Source of the DNA: Marinobacter sp. F4206
GTDB lineage: Bacteria > Pseudomonadota > Gammaproteobacteria > Pseudomonadales > Oleiphilaceae
Length of the DNA: 64,000 bases
Reading direction: 5' to 3'
Assembly (NCBI RefSeq): GCF_019392195.1
Contig: NZ_JAHXKI010000003.1
Location: 248,001 to 312,000, forward strand
A program made the position numbers and the translations under genes. A model generated the notes under the pieces. That model was not told where the DNA came from. It was given only the letters and a program-made list of their open reading frames with translations, and did no database searches. Of this stretch, positions 61,532 to 64,000 are shown piece after piece (position 1 is the stretch's first letter; every line of letters begins with the position of its first letter).

Positions 61532-61936
61532 ATGAAACGGGTATTGATTTGTTCGGCAACACTGGCTTTGACGTTGTTCGTTGCGCCGTCCTATGGGGAT
61601 AACTGGGAGCGTAAGAGTCACCATCAGGGCATGATGATGGCCCAGCAAACCGGGATGTATTCTGACATGGGGATGCAGAACCGCCAGGCCAGCGTTGAGG
61701 AGCGTCGTAGGGTGATGCTGGAGCGGGGAGCCGTGACCTCGGTTGACTATGTGGAAACCGGGCCTCAGAGGGTTTCGGGGTATGCCACGACAACCGGCGA
61801 GGTGCGCAGTATCGAGGACATCGAGAACCTGCCTTCCACGGCGGCAGGGTATCCGGATGATCGAGGAATGCATGGCAGGGACGGTAAGAAAGACTGGCGG
61901 ACCGGTCATCGGGGGCGCATTCATCACGAATACTAA
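61532..61936 (+). CDS. Secreted small protein of unknown function
   Basis: A 134-residue protein. A signal peptide (1-22, ending SYG-D) is followed by a Met/Gln-rich polar mature part (HHQGMMMAQQTGMYSDMGMQNR) and a basic C-terminus with several His (HGRDGKKDWRTGHRGRIHHEY). The mature sequence is disordered-looking. The Met and His content could bind metal, but no motif is established. I do not recognise a family. AGGAGGG lies upstream of the ATG. Confidence 0.72.
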   Translation: MKRVLICSATLALTLFVAPSYGDNWERKSHHQGMMMAQQTGMYSDMGMQNRQASVEERRRVMLERGAVTSVDYVETGPQRVSGYATTTGEVRSIEDIENLPSTAAGYPDDRGMHGRDGKKDWRTGHRGRIHHEY

Positions 61937-61994
61937 GATCGCCCCCACTTTCGCCGGCAGTCAGGTTCGCTTTGAATCTCCTCATGCCGGCATC

Positions 61995-62022
61995 AAGGAA
62001 CAGCCGTCCGGGGCCGTTCCTT
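61995..62022. terminator. Hairpin between converging secreted-protein and MBL genes
   Basis: AAGGAAC and GTTCCTT arms, extended by GCC/GGC after one mismatch, just before the MBL gene end (62028). No T-run. Weak evidence. Confidence 0.45.
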
Positions 62023-62027
62023 CCTGA

Positions 62028-62828
62028 TTAAACGTAGTCGATGGGGCGCTGGTAGTGCTCCTGCGTCATCAGATCAATCCCGCACTCCATGTTGCTGACC
62101 CAGTCCAGGAACCGCTCTACCATCGCCGGCCCTTCGAAACGTTTGCCATGCTGCGGCACAATCATATCCACGTCCATGTCTCTTACCATGTTCGCCCAGA
62201 GGCGACAGACCTTTTGTGAGGCGATGTAGCGCCGATGGAAGCCAATCATGCTGGGGATGTGCTTGTCGAAGTCCTTCACCGGCAGGTGGTCGTCCTCGCC
62301 ACCGAGTGATGCGCCCAGGTCGCCGGAGAACAGAATCTTTGCGACCGGATCGTAAAACTGGAGGTTGCCGACTGAGTGCATGAAATGGGCTGGCAGGCAC
62401 TGCAGGTAGGAATCCCCGAATTTCACATTAGCGCCGGCGTCGGGCACGCTCACAATCCTGTCGTAGACGCTCCCGCTGAGCTGACTGGTGACGTAACCGG
62501 ACACAAGGTGAGGCAGGAACCGCGCCCACAGCCTGGAGGTAACAATCTTGGCCCGGGTGTGAACAATCCAGCGGTCAATGGCGCCGATGATGTCCGGGTC
62601 CTGGTGCGAGGCAAACACATAATCCATGTCGCGGATGTTCATGTACCGCGAAGCAGCGACGGAAAGGGGGGTGTAGGTGAGATCCCCGCCCGGATCAATC
62701 AAGGCTTCATGTTTGCCATCAACGATCAGGAACTGGTTGGACTGTACCCCCTCGCCGGTTACCAGTGAATCGAACATCAGGCACTTGTGGTGCCCGTTAT
62801 CAAACAGAACTATCGGCTCTGCTGCCAT
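62028..62828 (-). CDS. MBL-fold, flavodiiron-like (ODP) protein
   Basis: A 266-residue protein with the oxygen-binding di-iron fold. FASHQDPDIIGAIDRW is where flavodiiron proteins have HxExD; here the motif reads His-Gln-Asp-Pro-Asp, so metal ligation differs. PAHFMHSVGNLQFYD, LFSGDLGAS and VPQHGKRF are further ligand positions, and no flavodoxin domain follows. It may sense or reduce O2 or NO or act as another hydrolase. ATG 62828 has GGGAG upstream; a longer frame adds 27 residues. Confidence 0.78.
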   Translation of the reverse strand: MAAEPIVLFDNGHHKCLMFDSLVTGEGVQSNQFLIVDGKHEALIDPGGDLTYTPLSVAASRYMNIRDMDYVFASHQDPDIIGAIDRWIVHTRAKIVTSRLWARFLPHLVSGYVTSQLSGSVYDRIVSVPDAGANVKFGDSYLQCLPAHFMHSVGNLQFYDPVAKILFSGDLGASLGGEDDHLPVKDFDKHIPSMIGFHRRYIASQKVCRLWANMVRDMDVDMIVPQHGKRFEGPAMVERFLDWVSNMECGIDLMTQEHYQRPIDYV

Positions 62829-62976
62829 GCTTGGTCTCCCGCTGGAAATGGAATATCCGGCCCGATAGCCGGATATTGCAAAGTGCGCGGAGATTACAAA
62901 ATTGACCAAATCGAGCTATTGCCTCAGGTCAATTATCTGATATTCATCAAGTAAGGTTTTGTATTGCGTCCGGCCG

Positions 62977-63405
62977 TCAGGCCAGCTCGGGGACGCGTTT
63001 GATGCCACGGCGAATGCCCTGTTCAAGGGCGGTGCTGACTACTTTTCCGGTAAACGGCACGATATCTTCAAAGCTGATCGTGTAGTGGATGCGGGTATGA
63101 CCTTCGGGGGTATCCTCGAAAAGGATTCGACCGATGTGGTTCCTGATGGGGCTCATGCTGGTGATGGTGTATTCGATCAGCGAATCCGGCTCGAAATTCA
63201 GCACGGTCTCTTTCAGGCCTACCGGCCCGATACCGATCTTGCGGACGGACCCGATACCGTTGGGATCAGCCTGATCGCTGTCTTTGATGCGCTTGACCGG
63301 TGCTCCCAGCAACTTGCCAAAACGATGGTGGTCGGCAAACAGGGCAAATACCTTGCTGCGCGGGACTTCAAATGTTTCTTTGATTTCAATGGTGTATACG
63401 GCCAT
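62977..63405 (-). CDS. SRPBCC (START-like) family protein
   Basis: A 142-residue protein with the Bet-v1/START pattern: KETFEVPRSKVFALFADHHRFGKLLG, then SDQADPNGIGSVRKIGIGPVGLKETVLNFEPDSLIEYTI, and a C-terminal helix TGKVVSTALEQGIRRGIKRVPELA. It binds small hydrophobic ligands in a cavity; ligand unknown. ATG 63405 is favoured; a longer frame adds 11 residues. It lies 105 bases before the AraC gene on the same strand. Confidence 0.83.
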   Translation of the reverse strand: MAVYTIEIKETFEVPRSKVFALFADHHRFGKLLGAPVKRIKDSDQADPNGIGSVRKIGIGPVGLKETVLNFEPDSLIEYTITSMSPIRNHIGRILFEDTPEGHTRIHYTISFEDIVPFTGKVVSTALEQGIRRGIKRVPELA

Positions 63406-63510
63406 AGGCTCACTCTTCTTATGCGTTATGTCGCTCAAGGGTATCCGTTTAATTTTTCCAACGAAAGTCGCGGTCGTAGACAGATCAGACTCTGGCCCGA
63501 ATCGCCCGGT

Positions 63511-64000
63511 TCAGTGTCGGGCCGTGTGCCGGTAGTCCCGTGGCGATTGCCCCATTACCTTCTTGAATAACCGCGAAAAGTAGTAAGCGTCGTCGTACCC
63601 GAGGCGGCGACTTATGTCGGCAAAACTGAGCCCGGTTGTATCCAGCATCTGGCAAGCCCGCTCCACCTTCAGATGCAGGAAGTGCTGTATGGGAGAGGTG
63701 CCGGTTTGCTGCCGGTAGCGGGTTGCGAAGTGCGCCGGAGACAAGCCGGCCAGATCGGCAAGCTCATCCAGGGCAATGCGCTCATCCAGATGTTCCCGCA
63801 TGTAATTATGAATGGTGTCCAGTTCCGCTTTTTGCTCGTGGCTGGTTTCGTCCGCGTTGAGCGGAACGGCAGCCATCAGCTGGCGCAGACGGTTGGCGGC
63901 GTGGATCAGGCCACGGGCCCGGAAACCGGTCTGCCGCACTGACAGAAGGCCGTTAAAGTCCACCAGCAGGCGGGGCTGGCGGCCCAGGTGCCGAATCCGT
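63511..64000 (-). CDS. AraC family transcriptional regulator, partial (5' end beyond window)
   Basis: The frame stays open to the right edge, so the start is missing. About 163 residues are visible: the end of an effector domain (LGRQPRLLVDFNG) and two helix-turn-helix motifs, with RIALDELADLAGLSPAHFATRYRQQTGTSPIQHFLHLKVERACQML and LSFADISRRLGYDDAYYFSRLFKKVMGQSPRDYR (given by their pattern). Target genes unknown, perhaps the adjacent SRPBCC gene. Confidence 0.9.
   Translation of the reverse strand, partial: RIRHLGRQPRLLVDFNGLLSVRQTGFRARGLIHAANRLRQLMAAVPLNADETSHEQKAELDTIHNYMREHLDERIALDELADLAGLSPAHFATRYRQQTGTSPIQHFLHLKVERACQMLDTTGLSFADISRRLGYDDAYYFSRLFKKVMGQSPRDYRHTARH

Noticed and set aside
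1..64000. Search for CRISPR arrays, tRNA/rRNA genes, insertion sequences and prophage genes
   Set aside because: I saw no regularly spaced repeats, tRNA-like folds, transposase or phage structural genes. Small RNAs cannot be excluded without a covariance search.

Overview
The window reads as chromosomal DNA of a marine gammaproteobacterium, most likely Marinobacter or a close relative. That is inferred from moderately high GC, Pseudomonas-type family pairs (PA2778/PA2779-like, a RIO-type kinase, NnrU, an ArgP/LysE pair) and a mix of iron scavenging, c-di-GMP signalling and lipid or amino acid catabolism. I see no rRNA, tRNA, CRISPR array, transposase or prophage. The first gene (a PQQ-type sugar dehydrogenase) and the last (an AraC regulator) run off the ends.

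Region 1 (1-10 kb) is an iron-uptake island. A TonB-dependent siderophore receptor faces a minus-strand operon, fhuC-fhuD-fhuB-fhuF, whose genes all overlap. An ABC exporter half-transporter lies upstream. Fur-box-like sequences precede the receptor, fhuC and the exporter. No siderophore biosynthesis gene is visible, so use of hydroxamate-type siderophores made by others is inferred. Region 2 (10-16 kb) holds housekeeping and signalling genes: YaiI, a histidine phosphatase, YjdM, PsiE, DUF533, a GGDEF-EAL protein and a PCu(A)C copper chaperone.

Region 3 (about 16.0-17.7 kb) is the main anomaly. An AT-rich gene and a DUF2834 gene are separated by an element with attC (integron recombination site) architecture: 5-bp outer boxes ATAAC/GTTAT, short unpaired spacers and a 9-bp inner stem with one bulged G. 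Weaker relatives of the site flank the pair. The stop codons of both genes lie inside the left outer box, as in gene cassettes. No integrase is in the window. I read this as an orphan cassette remnant.

Region 4 (17.9-26.7 kb) carries small unknowns, a 7TM GGDEF cyclase, MtfA, an SDR, a CopD-like membrane protein, MaoC, a spermidine-synthase-like protein, a RIO kinase, a DUF6544 protein and a universal stress protein. Region 5 (26.7-33.6 kb) is an aromatic amino acid module: Na+ symporter, aromatic transaminase, fused indolepyruvate ferredoxin oxidoreductase, and a divergent Lrp-type regulator with a palindromic operator candidate between them.

Region 6 (33.6-50.3 kb) contains mostly independent genes: CspA, a monooxygenase-like protein, a lipoprotein, MscS, pirin, dienoyl-CoA isomerase, a CPBP protease, ArgP/LysE, a C40 peptidase, an HMCES-type protein, ArfB, SDRs, Ohr, ThpR and RluF. 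Region 7 (50.4-53.9 kb) is a tight operon of FetAB-type iron export, a COG0523 GTPase and a methyltransferase. Region 8 (53.9-64 kb) has a C39-like/PA2779 pair, a phospholipase-D-like protein, a Ser/Thr kinase-PP2C-FHA cassette without secretion genes, a glutamine amidotransferase with YebC, and a di-iron-type MBL protein. Several convergent gene pairs share a palindrome that contains both stop codons.
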